From Oceanospirillum sanctuarii (GTDB taxonomy: Bacteria > Pseudomonadota > Gammaproteobacteria > Pseudomonadales > Halomonadaceae): 64,000 nt of DNA. Both the position numbers and the translations under genes were made by a program. The stretch is taken from contig NZ_MTBA01000003.1 of assembly GCF_002150805.1 (NCBI RefSeq), forward strand, positions 124,001 to 188,000, given 5' to 3'. The notes beneath the pieces were generated by a model. That model was not told the origin of the DNA, searched no databases, and was given only the letters and a program-made list of their open reading frames with translations. The stretch's first letter is position 1; each line of letters begins with the position of its first letter. Shown here piece after piece: positions 18,069-29,120 of this stretch.

Positions 18069-18116
18069 AAACGGCCTCAGATAAAGGCCAGACGGTATAA
18101 AGATCAAGCGGTATAA

Positions 18117-20078
<1,962 letters not shown>

Positions 20079-20148
20079 CCCTCCGCTACGGACAGAACTT
20101 AAGCTCGCCCACGTACTCTATTTAAACTGAATTTCTGAGCAACAAACT

Positions 20149-20179
20149 GGCTTCCACGCTCTGCGTGGCAGCCTTTTTT
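20149..20179 (+). terminator. Terminator downstream of parE
   Basis: An imperfect stem (GGCT.CCACG with CGTGG.AGCC) is followed by six T residues. Confidence 0.7.
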
Positions 20180-20223
20180 GTTTCCTGTACCTCAAATATC
20201 TGCCCCCTGAATACCGGAGCTTT

Positions 20224-20832
20224 ATGAGCCTGTTTCTGCTTTATCTCGCCACCATCTTTTTGATTATCGCCACACCCGGCCCTTCAATTCTGCTGATCAT
20301 GCAGCACTCAGCATCCTATGGCGTAAAGCGCAGCTTTTATAACGCCTTGGGCGGTGTCAGCGCAGCCCTGATTCTCATCGCCCTCTCACTGGGCGGTGTT
20401 GCCTTTCTGGTGCAGGGTATCTGGATCAACGTACTATCGATTCTGGGAGCCTGTCTGCTGATCTGGATTGGCTTTAAAAGCTTTAAACCGATAGAGCTGA
20501 ATGAGGAAGGCGAACATAACGAGAGCGACAAAGAACTCTTTAAATCCGCCTTCTATACCGGCATCAGCAACCCGAAAGACCTGATCTTTTTTGCCACCCT
20601 TCTGCCGCAATTTATCATCACCGACCTGCCCTACTGGCAGGCCTCACTCTATCTCGCCTTCGGCTGGCTGGTGCTGGATGTCAGCATTATGATGGGATAC
20701 GCCCTCGGCGCGCATCTGTTAGCCCAGAAGCTAAGCATGGGGGCTCTGAATAAAACCCGGATGGTCAGCGGCGTATTGATTACGTTAATCGGCGGGGCGC
20801 TGCTGAGCAGCAGCGCGTATCAGTTAGTTTAG
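20224..20832 (+). CDS. LysE/RhtB family amino acid exporter
   Basis: This is a six-helix inner-membrane exporter of 202 residues in the LysE superfamily. The start MSLFLLYLATIFLIIATPGPSIL contains the conserved TPGPS motif of the first helix. The amphipathic GISNPKDLIFFATLLPQFI segment matches the family's second signature. Family members export amino acids or homoserine lactones; the substrate cannot be told from sequence. It follows parE after a terminator and is convergent with the FRG-domain gene, whose stop lies only six bases away. No separate terminator fits between them. Confidence 0.9.
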   Translation: MSLFLLYLATIFLIIATPGPSILLIMQHSASYGVKRSFYNALGGVSAALILIALSLGGVAFLVQGIWINVLSILGACLLIWIGFKSFKPIELNEEGEHNESDKELFKSAFYTGISNPKDLIFFATLLPQFIITDLPYWQASLYLAFGWLVLDVSIMMGYALGAHLLAQKLSMGALNKTRMVSGVLITLIGGALLSSSAYQLV

Positions 20833-20838
20833 AAAATA

Positions 20839-21759
20839 TCAGTACATCTTGAATTTCATCTTTGGAATTTCTAACTCCTTGATACTTGATGAAAATGCAA
20901 TTTCATCAAGCCCATATTCGTTTTTTATAAACTGAGACACCATATCTATTTCTGGAAACAGCTTTGCTTTTGAGATACCTACGCTTGCTAACTGCTTCAA
21001 AATACCTTCTTTTGCAGAAGCCTTTACAATATATCTCTTACCGCTAGGTCGATAAATCCAATTACTAGGGACTGATGCTGCAGAATGCTTATTCCCATTA
21101 ATACCAAAGAGTAAAAAAGCACCATCTTGCCTAACAACTCTTGGGTTATCCATTTTAGGTTTAACGCAGGCAATGCTTTCAATATGCTTGGGGTCTATTC
21201 TATCTAAAAAATGAGGTTTCTCTTGTTTGATATCATGCATTAAGTTAACAGCATGGTGATTATCATTGTGATGGAAAGCCTTCGAGCTTCCCCTAAAACG
21301 CTCACCAACTTCAAAATCGGAATTAGCCCAAGCCACATTCGAAATTACACTTACCGTATCACTATCAAAATACTTAACTTCAGACTTAGGTATTTTGAAA
21401 AAAATGATTTCACCGTCTTCAGTATTTTCATCGCCTCCGACGCAAGCGAAATACAAGGCAACTAATGGGTTCTCAGTTAAATCTAATAACCTAGTTGGCA
21501 AGTCGTAATGCTGCATCTTAACCAATTTTTCAAAGCTACTGTTCATCATGCTGAATTCGGTTGGGCAGCGCATTATGACTTCTCGGATAATTCTATTCTC
21601 ATTACTTATCCATTGTGCCTTTCTATAAATTGACGGCTTCAACTCATAAGTCTTATTTGCATGCCCTCGAAAGAAAAACAAGCTGTCCTTGTCTTCTAAT
21701 TCCGGGATAATTCCCAGTAACGTCCGTAAACTTCCAAGTTGTGCCTCTTTCATTTCCAA
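20839..21759 (-). CDS. FRG domain-containing protein
   Basis: This 306-residue soluble protein has an FRG domain, named for the Phe-Arg-Gly motif seen here at residues 30-32 (FFFRGHANKTYELKPSIYR). The second family signature, MQHYDLPTRLLDLTENPLVALYFA, is also present. The biochemical function is not established; such genes are often found in accessory regions and near defence genes. Codon use and base composition (roughly 35 percent GC, many AAA/ATT codons) differ clearly from the flanking lysE and ilvD genes, which suggests recent acquisition. No integrase, repeat or partner gene flanks it. The start ATG at 21759 could alternatively be the internal ATG two codons later. Confidence 0.85.
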   Translation of the reverse strand: MEMKEAQLGSLRTLLGIIPELEDKDSLFFFRGHANKTYELKPSIYRKAQWISNENRIIREVIMRCPTEFSMMNSSFEKLVKMQHYDLPTRLLDLTENPLVALYFACVGGDENTEDGEIIFFKIPKSEVKYFDSDTVSVISNVAWANSDFEVGERFRGSSKAFHHNDNHHAVNLMHDIKQEKPHFLDRIDPKHIESIACVKPKMDNPRVVRQDGAFLLFGINGNKHSAASVPSNWIYRPSGKRYIVKASAKEGILKQLASVGISKAKLFPEIDMVSQFIKNEYGLDEIAFSSSIKELEIPKMKFKMY

Positions 21760-21855
21760 AGCAATATCCTTAAAACTGATAAATCATCCCAATATTAGCC
21801 TCCATCTATATTACAAGGATCCAGTCATCACAAACAGTGCCAGCCTACTAATAAC

Positions 21856-21890
21856 AAAAAGCCCGCTGTGATTGCTCACAGCGGGCTTTT
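21856..21890 (-). terminator. Intrinsic terminator of ilvD
   Basis: The perfect stem AGCCCGCTGTG and its complement, with T-runs on either side, lies 24 bases beyond the ilvD stop codon. Confidence 0.9.
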
Positions 21891-21913
21891 AGGTTCTTCG
21901 TCTTAGCTAGTAA

Positions 21914-23746
21914 TTAATCCAGCTGAGACAGATCCCGTACTGCGCCTTTGTCGGCAGAGGTTGCCAACTTAGCATAGGCTTTCAGTGCCGCCGATACACG
22001 ACGCGGGCGCTCTTCTGCCGGTTTCCAGCCCAGTTTGTCCTGCTCGGCGCGGCGTTTGGCCAGCTCTTCATCGGAAACCAGCACGTCGATGGTACGGTTT
22101 GGAATGTCGATGCGGATCATATCGCCATTGCGTACCAGACCGATGGCACCACCGGCTGCGGCTTCCGGTGAGCAGTGACCGATGGACAGACCAGAAGTAC
22201 CACCAGAGAAACGACCATCCGTCAGCAAGGCACAGGCTTTACCCAGACCTTTGGATTTGATGTACGAAGTCGGGTACAGCATCTCCTGCATACCCGGGCC
22301 ACCTTTCGGGCCTTCGTAACGTACGATAACCACGTCACCGGCAACCACTTTGTCATCCAGAATGTTGGCTACTGCTTCATCCTGTGACTCGGTGACATGA
22401 GCCGGGCCTTCAAACACCAGAATGGATTCATCCACACCGGCAGATTTCACCACACAGCCATCCTGCGCGATGTTGCCGTACAGTACCGCCAGGCCACCTT
22501 CCAGCGAGAAAGCGTGCTCCAGAGAACGGATACAGCCGTTTTCACGGTCGCCGTCCAGTGTCGGCCAACGGGTTGCCTGACTGAACGCGGTCTGAGTTGG
22601 AATACCGGCAGGGCCAGCCTTGTAGAACTCAACCACCTCTTCCGATGGGTTGCGCATGATGTCCCACTCATCCAGAGCGTCTTTCATGGTATCGCTGTGT
22701 ACGGTTGGGGTATCGGTGTGCAGCTTACCGGCACGATCCAGCTCACCCAGAATGCCCATGATGCCACCGGCACGGTGTACGTCTTCGATGTGATATTTCT
22801 GCGTGTTCGGTGCTACTTTACACAGCTGAGGCACCACGCGGGACATACGGTCGATGTCCTTCATAGTGAAGTCGATTTCTGCTTCCTGAGCGATCGCCAG
22901 CAGGTGCAGAATGGTATTGGTGGAACCGCCCATGGCGATATCCAGCGCGATAGCGTTTTCAAACGCTTTAAAGCCCACCGAACGTGGCAGAACACGCTCG
23001 TTGTCCTGCTCGTAGTATTCGCGGGTCATTTCAACGATGCGGTGACCGGCACGTTTGAACAGCTGCTCACGATCCGCGTGAGTGGCTACCACAGTACCGT
23101 TACCCGGTAGTGCCAGACCCAGGGCTTCCGCCAGGCAGTTCATGGAGTTGGCGGTAAACATACCGGAGCAGGAACCACAGGTAGGGCAAGCAGAACGCTC
23201 AACAGCATCCACCATCTCGTCAGACGCATTCGGATCAGCCGCCAGCACCATAGCATCAACCAGATCCAGCTTGTGCTCAGACAATTTGGTTTTACCGGCT
23301 TCCATCGGGCCACCGGAGACAAAAATGACCGGAATATTTAGTCGCATGGCTGCCATCAGCATCCCCGGAGTGATCTTGTCACAGTTGGAGATACAAACCA
23401 TGGCATCGGCGCAGTGTGCGTTCACCATGTACTCAACGGAATCCGCAATAATGTCGCGGGATGGCAGCGAGTACAGCATGCCATCGTGTCCCATAGCGAT
23501 ACCATCATCGATCGCAATGGTATTAAATTCTTTAGCAACGCCGCCGGCAGCTTCAATCTCGCGGGCAACCAGCTGGCCCATATCTTTCAGGTGTACGTGG
23601 CCCGGTACAAACTGGGTAAAGGAGTTCACAACCGCAATAATCGGCTTCTGAAAGTCATCATCTTTCATACCGGTTGCGCGCCACAGGGCACGGGCGCCAG
23701 CCATATTACGGCCTGCGGTGGAGGTCTTGGAACGATACACGGGCAT
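21914..23746 (-). CDS. ilvD: Dihydroxy-acid dehydratase
   Basis: This iron-sulfur enzyme performs the third step of valine and isoleucine synthesis, converting 2,3-dihydroxy acids to 2-keto acids. Cluster cysteines are visible in SNCDKITPG and in [11 protein letters not shown]. The family signatures [14 protein letters not shown] and [16 protein letters not shown] are intact. The length of 610 residues matches the E. coli enzyme (616). It stands alone, not in an ilv cluster. It is divergent from ald across about 330 bases and ends in a strong terminator. Confidence 0.97.
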   Translation of the reverse strand: MPVYRSKTSTAGRNMAGARALWRATGMKDDDFQKPIIAVVNSFTQFVPGHVHLKDMGQLVAREIEAAGGVAKEFNTIAIDDGIAMGHDGMLYSLPSRDIIADSVEYMVNAHCADAMVCISNCDKITPGMLMAAMRLNIPVIFVSGGPMEAGKTKLSEHKLDLVDAMVLAADPNASDEMVDAVERSACPTCGSCSGMFTANSMNCLAEALGLALPGNGTVVATHADREQLFKRAGHRIVEMTREYYEQDNERVLPRSVGFKAFENAIALDIAMGGSTNTILHLLAIAQEAEIDFTMKDIDRMSRVVPQLCKVAPNTQKYHIEDVHRAGGIMGILGELDRAGKLHTDTPTVHSDTMKDALDEWDIMRNPSEEVVEFYKAGPAGIPTQTAFSQATRWPTLDGDRENGCIRSLEHAFSLEGGLAVLYGNIAQDGCVVKSAGVDESILVFEGPAHVTESQDEAVANILDDKVVAGDVVIVRYEGPKGGPGMQEMLYPTSYIKSKGLGKACALLTDGRFSGGTSGLSIGHCSPEAAAGGAIGLVRNGDMIRIDIPNRTIDVLVSDEELAKRRAEQDKLGWKPAEERPRRVSAALKAYAKLATSADKGAVRDLSQLD

Positions 23747-24078
23747 GGGTAGTCCTCAGCAGCTTGGTGCGGATAAAAGCCCCGTAAAAACAGTGGCTTT
23801 ACCCTTCTTTATAGATTAACTCTTGCAACCCACTTTTTTACCATTGTGACGCCGGTATGGCTAGGCATAGAGGGTGGAAAAACGGCCTTAAAACAGAAAT
23901 TTTCACTGCAAAGCCTGTTCTATACTGGCGATAACCGTACGTTTTTGTTGGATTTTACTGGCAGAGCCCTGTTTTACAGGCAAGAGAGCCGGATTCCGGT
24001 TCATTACAGCGCCTTTTCTTCTTTTGAAACACGGAAAACTGCCGGACAAACTGCACTGAGATCTATAAGGAGCACTCT
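23747..24078. other. 332-bp divergent ilvD-ald intergenic region
   Basis: No gene is supported here. A TATACT hexamer at 23931-23936 is a possible -10 for ald, with no convincing -35. AGGAG lies just before the ald ATG. On the minus strand a TATAAA-like element (about 23807-23812) could serve ilvD. Confidence 0.4.
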
Positions 24079-25194
24079 ATGCTTATCGGCGTACCAAAAG
24101 AGATCAAAAATCAGGAATACCGCGTGGGCATGACACCCGCTGGCGTTAGTGAACTGACCCGCGCCGGTCATCAGGTCATCGTCGAACACAATGCCGGCGA
24201 TGCCATTGGTTTTCCCGACAGCGACTATCAGGCCGCAGGGGCCAGCATCGAACCGGATGTTGCGGCTCTGTTTGATAAAGCAGAGATGATCGTTAAGGTC
24301 AAAGAGCCGCAACCGGTGGAATACGCTCGCCTGAAACCCGGCCAGCTGCTCTTTACCTATCTGCATCTGGCTCCCGATCCGGAACAAACCAAAGGTCTGA
24401 TCAAATCCGGCTGTACCGCTATCGCCTATGAAACCGTTACCGATACCCATGGTGGCCTGCCGTTGCTGGCACCGATGAGTGAAGTCGCCGGTAAGCTTTC
24501 AGTTCAGGCTGGAGCCCGCTGTCTGGAGAAATCCATGGGAGGCCGTGGCGTGCTACTGGGCGGCGTACCGGGTGTTGAACCGGGTCATGTCACTGTTATC
24601 GGTGGCGGTGTCGTCGGTGAAAATGCAGCCAGAATGGCGATGGGCTTAGGCGCAGAAGTTACGATTCTGGATCGCTCTATTCCCCGCCTTAGAGAGCTGG
24701 AAGCCCGCTATGCTGGTCGTCTTAAAACCCTTTATTCCACGCAGGAAGGGGTACTCGACTGCATTCGTCGCAGTGATCTGGTGGTAGGCGCAGTACTGAT
24801 TCCGGGGGCAGCAGCTCCCAAGCTGATTACCCGAGAGATGCTGAAAGAGATGCCAAAAGGCAGTGTGCTGGTGGATGTCGCCATCGACCAAGGCGGCTGC
24901 TTTGAAACCAGTCGCGCCACAACCCACGATGACCCTGTCTTTATCGAAGAAGATATTGTGCACTACTGCGTTGCCAATATGCCGGGAGCAGTTGCCCGCA
25001 CATCAACTCTGGCATTGACCAACGCTACCCTGCCCTTCGTTTTGGCTCTGGCTAACAAGGGTTGGCAAGATGCAATAAAAGACGATAAGTACCTGATGAA
25101 TGGGCTAAATATTCATGCAGGACAGGTAACAAATCAGGCGGTAGCCGAAGCTCTGGACTATGCTTACGTTAATCCGACAAGTTTTGTCGGGTGA
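24079..25194 (+). CDS. ald: Alanine dehydrogenase
   Basis: This NAD-dependent enzyme interconverts L-alanine and pyruvate plus ammonia. The N-terminal signature GVPKEIKNQEYRVGMTP carries the substrate-binding Arg and Lys. The Rossmann motif GGGVVGENAARMA is near residue 177, and the C-terminal signature AVARTSTLALTNATLPF is intact. The length of 371 residues equals the family norm. A strong AGGAG site precedes the ATG. It is monocistronic with its own terminator. In other proteobacteria ald is commonly controlled by an Lrp/AsnC regulator, but none is encoded nearby. Confidence 0.96.
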   Translation: MLIGVPKEIKNQEYRVGMTPAGVSELTRAGHQVIVEHNAGDAIGFPDSDYQAAGASIEPDVAALFDKAEMIVKVKEPQPVEYARLKPGQLLFTYLHLAPDPEQTKGLIKSGCTAIAYETVTDTHGGLPLLAPMSEVAGKLSVQAGARCLEKSMGGRGVLLGGVPGVEPGHVTVIGGGVVGENAARMAMGLGAEVTILDRSIPRLRELEARYAGRLKTLYSTQEGVLDCIRRSDLVVGAVLIPGAAAPKLITREMLKEMPKGSVLVDVAIDQGGCFETSRATTHDDPVFIEEDIVHYCVANMPGAVARTSTLALTNATLPFVLALANKGWQDAIKDDKYLMNGLNIHAGQVTNQAVAEALDYAYVNPTSFVG

Positions 25195-25230
25195 TACAGG
25201 TCTTTTGCTTGGCTGCTCTTGCAGCAAATA

Positions 25231-25274
25231 AGGCGGGAAGCTCTCGGTAGCACTGGAGAGCCCCGCCTTTTTTT
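25231..25274. terminator. Terminator between ald and argA
   Basis: A stem (GGCGGG.GCTCTC with GAGAG.CCCGCC) is followed by seven T residues on the plus strand. On the minus side the A/T runs are weaker. Confidence 0.82.
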
Positions 25275-25297
25275 GGATCTAACCGTGTAAGAATCTC

Positions 25298-26779
25298 TTA
25301 AAGGGTTTTAACAAACACCTTAGAGTTACGTTGCCAGTTGTAGAGTTCCTGTCGGGCTCTTGGTAGTGCATCCACATCCGCCGGTTCAAAGCCTCGTTCA
25401 CGGAACCAGTGCGCGGTATGGGTTGTGAGCACAAACAAACGCTCCAGACCAATACGATTCGCACGTTTCTCAATATGCTGCAGAATCAGATCACCCCGAT
25501 GGCCACCCTGATACTGGCTGTGAACCGCAACGCAAGCCAGCTCTCCGATCCCATCTTCCGCAAACGGATAGAGGGCGGCACAGCCGATCATCATGCCGTC
25601 CAGTTCGACCACGGTGAACAGGTCGATCTCGTTTTCCAATCGCTCCCGGGAGCGGCGCACCAAGACACCCTGCTCTTCAAGAGGACGGATCAGTTCCAGA
25701 ATACCGCCGACATCTTCGATGGTGGCATCACGAACCTGTTCATAGAGCTCCTGCGTAATCATGGTGCCGCCACCATTGCGGGTAAACAACTCTTCGATCA
25801 AGGCACCGTCTTGCTGATAGCTGATCAGGTGGGCGCGATTAACACCAAAGCGACTGGTCTGCCACGCTGCATGCAGGGCTGCATAGTCTGTCGTCGTTTC
25901 ATCAAGGGATTCCAGACGGCGACCAGCCTCTCGGGGTGGCATCACACGAATCACATCACCGGCTTCATCAAGAAGCCCCTGAGCCTCACTGAACACAATC
26001 AGCTTATCGGCTTTCAGCTCGATAGCCGCGCGGGTGGCAACTTCTTCCACGCTCAGGGAGAAGACCTCGCCCGTGGGCGAAAAACCCAGCGGCGGCAGCA
26101 GAACAATAGCCCCATCACCCAGCTGGCGATTGATAGCGCCGCAATCGACCTTGCGAACCTGCCCCGTATGACCAAAGTCCTTACCATCGATCACACCAAC
26201 AGGGCGTGCGGTAATCATATTGCCGGTAGCAACCCGCAAAGATGCACCGTGCATCGGTGAGTTCGGCAACCCCATAGAGAGCCGGGACTGAATATCGATA
26301 CCCGCTGAACCTGCAGCATCCTTAACCGCTTCCATCACATCCGTGGTGATAACCGGCCTTGCCCCTACGTATTCCAAAGCCAAACGTCGTCGCTCCAGTC
26401 GCTCCATAATCTGAGGACGGGCACCATAAGCCAGCACCAGACGCACACCCAAACTGTTTAACAGGGCAAGGTCATTAATGATATTGGCAAAATTTGGGTG
26501 CTGAATACCGTGACCATCCAGCAGAACGACGAAAGTTCTGCCCCGATGGGCATTGATATAAGGCGAGGAGTTACGAAAACTGCGCACATAATCACTTGTG
26601 GCCTGAAGACAGTCACTGGAGGATGGCAGGCAGTCGTTGGTCTTTTGGTTACTTGAGTTCAAGATGAATCCCAGCAGATCAGTAAGTAAATGGCTCTCCG
26701 GCCCGATCAGGGCTTTAAAGACAGAAAAACCCGCATAGCTTCTGCCTTGTCGGAACAAAACGAGCATGCGAGTTCGCAA
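25298..26779 (-). CDS. argA: N-acetylglutamate synthase (amino-acid N-acetyltransferase)
   Basis: This enzyme catalyses the first step of arginine synthesis, acetylating glutamate with acetyl-CoA. An amino-acid-kinase-like domain (from PYINAHRGRTFVVLLDG through the region near LPPLGFSPTGE) is followed by a C-terminal GNAT acetyltransferase domain with the CoA-binding loop SQYQGGHRGDLILQ. The open frame is 493 codons, but similarity to Pseudomonas and E. coli ArgA begins only around residue 60 (DYVRSFRNSSPYINAHRG). No ATG lies near that point, so the true start is probably a GTG (26587) or TTG (26662), giving about 430-455 residues. The longer frame is listed because the start cannot be fixed. 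Confidence 0.92.
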   Translation of the reverse strand: MRTRMLVLFRQGRSYAGFSVFKALIGPESHLLTDLLGFILNSSNQKTNDCLPSSSDCLQATSDYVRSFRNSSPYINAHRGRTFVVLLDGHGIQHPNFANIINDLALLNSLGVRLVLAYGARPQIMERLERRRLALEYVGARPVITTDVMEAVKDAAGSAGIDIQSRLSMGLPNSPMHGASLRVATGNMITARPVGVIDGKDFGHTGQVRKVDCGAINRQLGDGAIVLLPPLGFSPTGEVFSLSVEEVATRAAIELKADKLIVFSEAQGLLDEAGDVIRVMPPREAGRRLESLDETTTDYAALHAAWQTSRFGVNRAHLISYQQDGALIEELFTRNGGGTMITQELYEQVRDATIEDVGGILELIRPLEEQGVLVRRSRERLENEIDLFTVVELDGMMIGCAALYPFAEDGIGELACVAVHSQYQGGHRGDLILQHIEKRANRIGLERLFVLTTHTAHWFRERGFEPADVDALPRARQELYNWQRNSKVFVKTL

Positions 26780-26917
26780 ATAGCATCTTCCGTCCGCTTA
26801 AGCGAACCTCAGATATGACCTTGATTGTAGTCGGGCTGAGGATTGGAGAAAAGAGAGCAAAAGGAAAAGAAGCAGGTTGTGGGCTAACTCACAAGACTTC
26901 AGGCCAGACCAGAAACA

Positions 26918-26943
26918 ACAATGGCCGCATCAGCGGCCATTGT
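26918..26943 (-). terminator. Perfect 11-bp hairpin downstream of the PiT gene
   Basis: ACAATGGCCGC pairs with GCGGCCATTGT around a four-base loop, 54 bases beyond the PiT stop codon. The following minus-strand bases (TGTTTCTGG) contain only a weak T-run. It may be a weak terminator or an mRNA-stabilising hairpin. A close relative lies at 42302-42326. Confidence 0.6.
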
Positions 26944-26996
26944 CAGTTTCGATCCCGGATCTTCCGGGTAATCTACTTTTGGTTAAGCGATTTCAA

Positions 26997-28262
26997 TTAA
27001 CCAAAGATACCCTTCAGCATAAAGAAGAAGAAGATCGACAGAGCAGCACCTGCTGGCAGAGTGATGATCCAGGACATAAAGATCGTCTTAACGATGTTCA
27101 TGTTCAGAGCAGCCATACCACGAGCCAGGCCTACACCCAGAACCGCACCAACCAGAGTGTGCGTGGTAGAGATCGGCAGACCTGTACCGGAAGCCACTAC
27201 AACCGTTGTTGCTGCTGCCAGAGTCGCGGCAAAACCACGGCTTGGCGTCAGTTCAGTGATGTTAGTACCAACGGTCGCGATAACCTTGTGGCCGTACATC
27301 ACCAGACCTGCAACGATACCACCGGCACCCAGCAGCAGAACCCATGCAGGCATAGCAGACTTGCTGGCGATCTCACCACCGGACTGAACAACACCTACAA
27401 CCGCAGCCAGAGGACCTACAGCATTTGCTACGTCATTAGAACCGTGAGCAAAAGCCATCGCACAGGCGGTGAACATCATCAGAACACCAAACACCTTCTC
27501 AACGCTGGAGAAGTGGAATTCTTTGTCAGCCTTCTCATCACGCTTGATGTTTTTCAGCAGCATGATGCCGATAACCATAACAGCCGCGCCAATCACCAGA
27601 GACCACAGGGTCGCCTGACCATAGCTCAGGTGTAGACCAACGTGCTTCAGACCTTTCAGCAGGGTAACCATCGCGATGATGAAACCTACCAGGAACATAT
27701 AGAAAGGAACGTAGCGCTTGGCGTTAGCGAATGGATCGTCTTTTTCCAGAATCAGGTTCTGAACACTGCGGAACAGCATAAAGCCGATGGTACCCGCAAG
27801 AAGAGGGGAAACAACCCAGCTTGCCGCAATCTTACCCACCTTGCCCCAGGCAACCGCTTCCATAGAGATACCGACAGCGGCGAAACCGACAATCGCACCT
27901 ACGATGGAGTGAGTAGTGGATACCGGCCAACCAAAGTGAGTCGCCACCAGCAGCCAGATACCCGCTGCCAGCAGAGACGCCAGCATGCCGTAAACCAGAA
28001 GATCCGGACTACCCGACAGAAGGCTCGGGTCGATAATGCCTTTACGGATGGTAGCCGTTACTTCACCACCTGCCAGATAAGCACCGGCAAATTCAAACAG
28101 GATCGCAATCAGAATCGCTTGTTTGATGGTAATCGCTTTGGAACCTACAGAGGTTCCCATGGCATTTGCCACGTCGTTAGCACCAACACCCCAGGCCATG
28201 AAAAAGCCAAACACACAGGCCAGGATAATAAATACGTCGGCGTATTGAGCAATAATTTCCAT
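26997..28262 (-). CDS. PiT family inorganic phosphate transporter
   Basis: This is a low-affinity, proton- or sodium-coupled phosphate permease in the inner membrane, 421 residues, with about ten hydrophobic helices. The duplicated family signature is seen in both halves: GANDVANAMGTSVGS near residue 27 and HGSNDVANAVGPLAAV near residue 270. It follows a DUF47 gene by about 65 bases on the same strand, a common pairing in which the DUF47 protein supports or controls the permease. It is shorter than E. coli PitA (499), as in other DUF47-linked members. Substrates other than phosphate (metal-phosphate) are possible. Confidence 0.93.
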   Translation of the reverse strand: MEIIAQYADVFIILACVFGFFMAWGVGANDVANAMGTSVGSKAITIKQAILIAILFEFAGAYLAGGEVTATIRKGIIDPSLLSGSPDLLVYGMLASLLAAGIWLLVATHFGWPVSTTHSIVGAIVGFAAVGISMEAVAWGKVGKIAASWVVSPLLAGTIGFMLFRSVQNLILEKDDPFANAKRYVPFYMFLVGFIIAMVTLLKGLKHVGLHLSYGQATLWSLVIGAAVMVIGIMLLKNIKRDEKADKEFHFSSVEKVFGVLMMFTACAMAFAHGSNDVANAVGPLAAVVGVVQSGGEIASKSAMPAWVLLLGAGGIVAGLVMYGHKVIATVGTNITELTPSRGFAATLAAATTVVVASGTGLPISTTHTLVGAVLGVGLARGMAALNMNIVKTIFMSWIITLPAGAALSIFFFFMLKGIFG

Positions 28263-28326
28263 AAAAAAACCGTATCTAGTCGTCTTTCGTTATTGGATCA
28301 GCAAATACAGCTGTTAAGTCAGCTGA

Positions 28327-29001
28327 TTATTTCGCCAGCAAGATTTGCAGGCGGCTGCCCACACGCTCAGCACGATCGGAAACATCACCGATCCAGTCGA
28401 TGATCTTGTACATAAAGATCACGTCTACCGGAGGCAATTCAGCTTCCAGCTTGAACAGCTGTGCACGGATCTCAACCTGAAGTTGATCCGCTTCGTGTTC
28501 ACAAACATCGATCTCAGCAATCATCTTCTTCACGAGTTCAGATTCGTGACGACCAAAACCGGTTTCAATCAACTCATCAATTTCATTCAGTGCACGGGAA
28601 GCGTGCTCAGCGGCTTTTACCGTTTTCTCAACGTAAGCAACCATCGCATCGGCCATTGCAGCAGGGATTTTCATCTTGCGGCCCAGCATAATACCGGCGA
28701 TATCTTTGGTTTTATTGGCGATCTTGTCCTGAACGGTCAGCAGTTCAAGCAAGTCTGAACGAGGCACTGGCATAAACAGGCTGTCCGGCATATTGGTGCG
28801 GATAGCTGTTTTCATATCGTCAGCTTCGTTCTCCATGACAGCGATCCGTTGCTGTAGCTTTTCAGCTTGTTCCCAATCTTCCGCCAGAACGGCCTGAAAA
28901 AACGGAATCAACTGCTCCGCGCAGTTGAATGATTTGGACATATGATCCTGCATAGGACCAAATGGGGAGCGCCCAAAGAGTTTGGAAAATGGATTACTCA
29001 T
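28327..29001 (-). CDS. DUF47/PhoU-like phosphate transport regulator (TIGR00153)
   Basis: This all-helical cytosolic protein of 224 residues is related to PhoU. The start MSNPFSKLFGRSPFGPMQDHM and the ALAEDWEQAEKLQ...ENEADDMK pattern with paired acidic residues, typical of metal-cluster binding in PhoU-like folds, mark the family. It is co-transcribed with the downstream PiT gene, and this pairing supports a role as accessory factor of phosphate uptake. Its promoter overlaps a tandem Pho-box-like array, so control by PhoB is likely (inference). Confidence 0.9.
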   Translation of the reverse strand: MSNPFSKLFGRSPFGPMQDHMSKSFNCAEQLIPFFQAVLAEDWEQAEKLQQRIAVMENEADDMKTAIRTNMPDSLFMPVPRSDLLELLTVQDKIANKTKDIAGIMLGRKMKIPAAMADAMVAYVEKTVKAAEHASRALNEIDELIETGFGRHESELVKKMIAEIDVCEHEADQLQVEIRAQLFKLEAELPPVDVIFMYKIIDWIGDVSDRAERVGSRLQILLAK

Positions 29002-29036
29002 GTGGGTTTCTGCCTTGGAGTATGAATTTGGGCGAA

Positions 29037-29065
29037 AGTATAAGAGCTGTTTTTCGCCATGTCAT
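29037..29065 (-). promoter_or_regulatory. Candidate sigma-70 promoter of the DUF47-PiT operon
   Basis: On the minus strand ATGACA (29065-29060) and TATACT (29042-29037) are separated by exactly 17 bases. The -35 hexamer is the complement of the first GTCAT repeat of the adjoining Pho-box-like array, so a regulator bound there would cover it. Confidence 0.6.
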
Positions 29066-29120
29066 AAAAAAATCCCAGTTTTGTCATCTTTTCTTGACTC
29101 AACTGTCATGATTTCTTGAT
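29059..29120 (+). promoter_or_regulatory. Tandem Pho-box-like operator, three 22-bp units
   Basis: Three nGTCAT heptamers start at 29059 (ATGTCAT), 29081 (TTGTCAT) and 29103 (CTGTCAT), spaced exactly 22 bp apart. The second and third units also share TTTCTTGAy at matching positions. PhoB sites consist of CTGTCAT-like direct repeats with 11-bp half-spacing and 22-bp spacing between boxes. The last unit ends at 29120, ten bases before a TATATG hexamer (29131-29136), the usual Pho-promoter geometry, pointing to the CYTH-CHAD gene. Confidence 0.6.

Noticed and set aside
18092-18116. Repeated CGGTATAAA in the yqiA-parE gap
   Set aside because: The two copies could be chance. There is no -35 at a suitable distance and the genes look co-transcribed.
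20839-21871. FRG gene as part of a larger mobile island
   Set aside because: No integrase, transposase, attachment repeat or second foreign gene flanks it. Only the one gene differs in base composition.
22397-23110. 237-codon plus-strand frame
   Set aside because: It is antisense to ilvD, whose sequence and motifs are complete.
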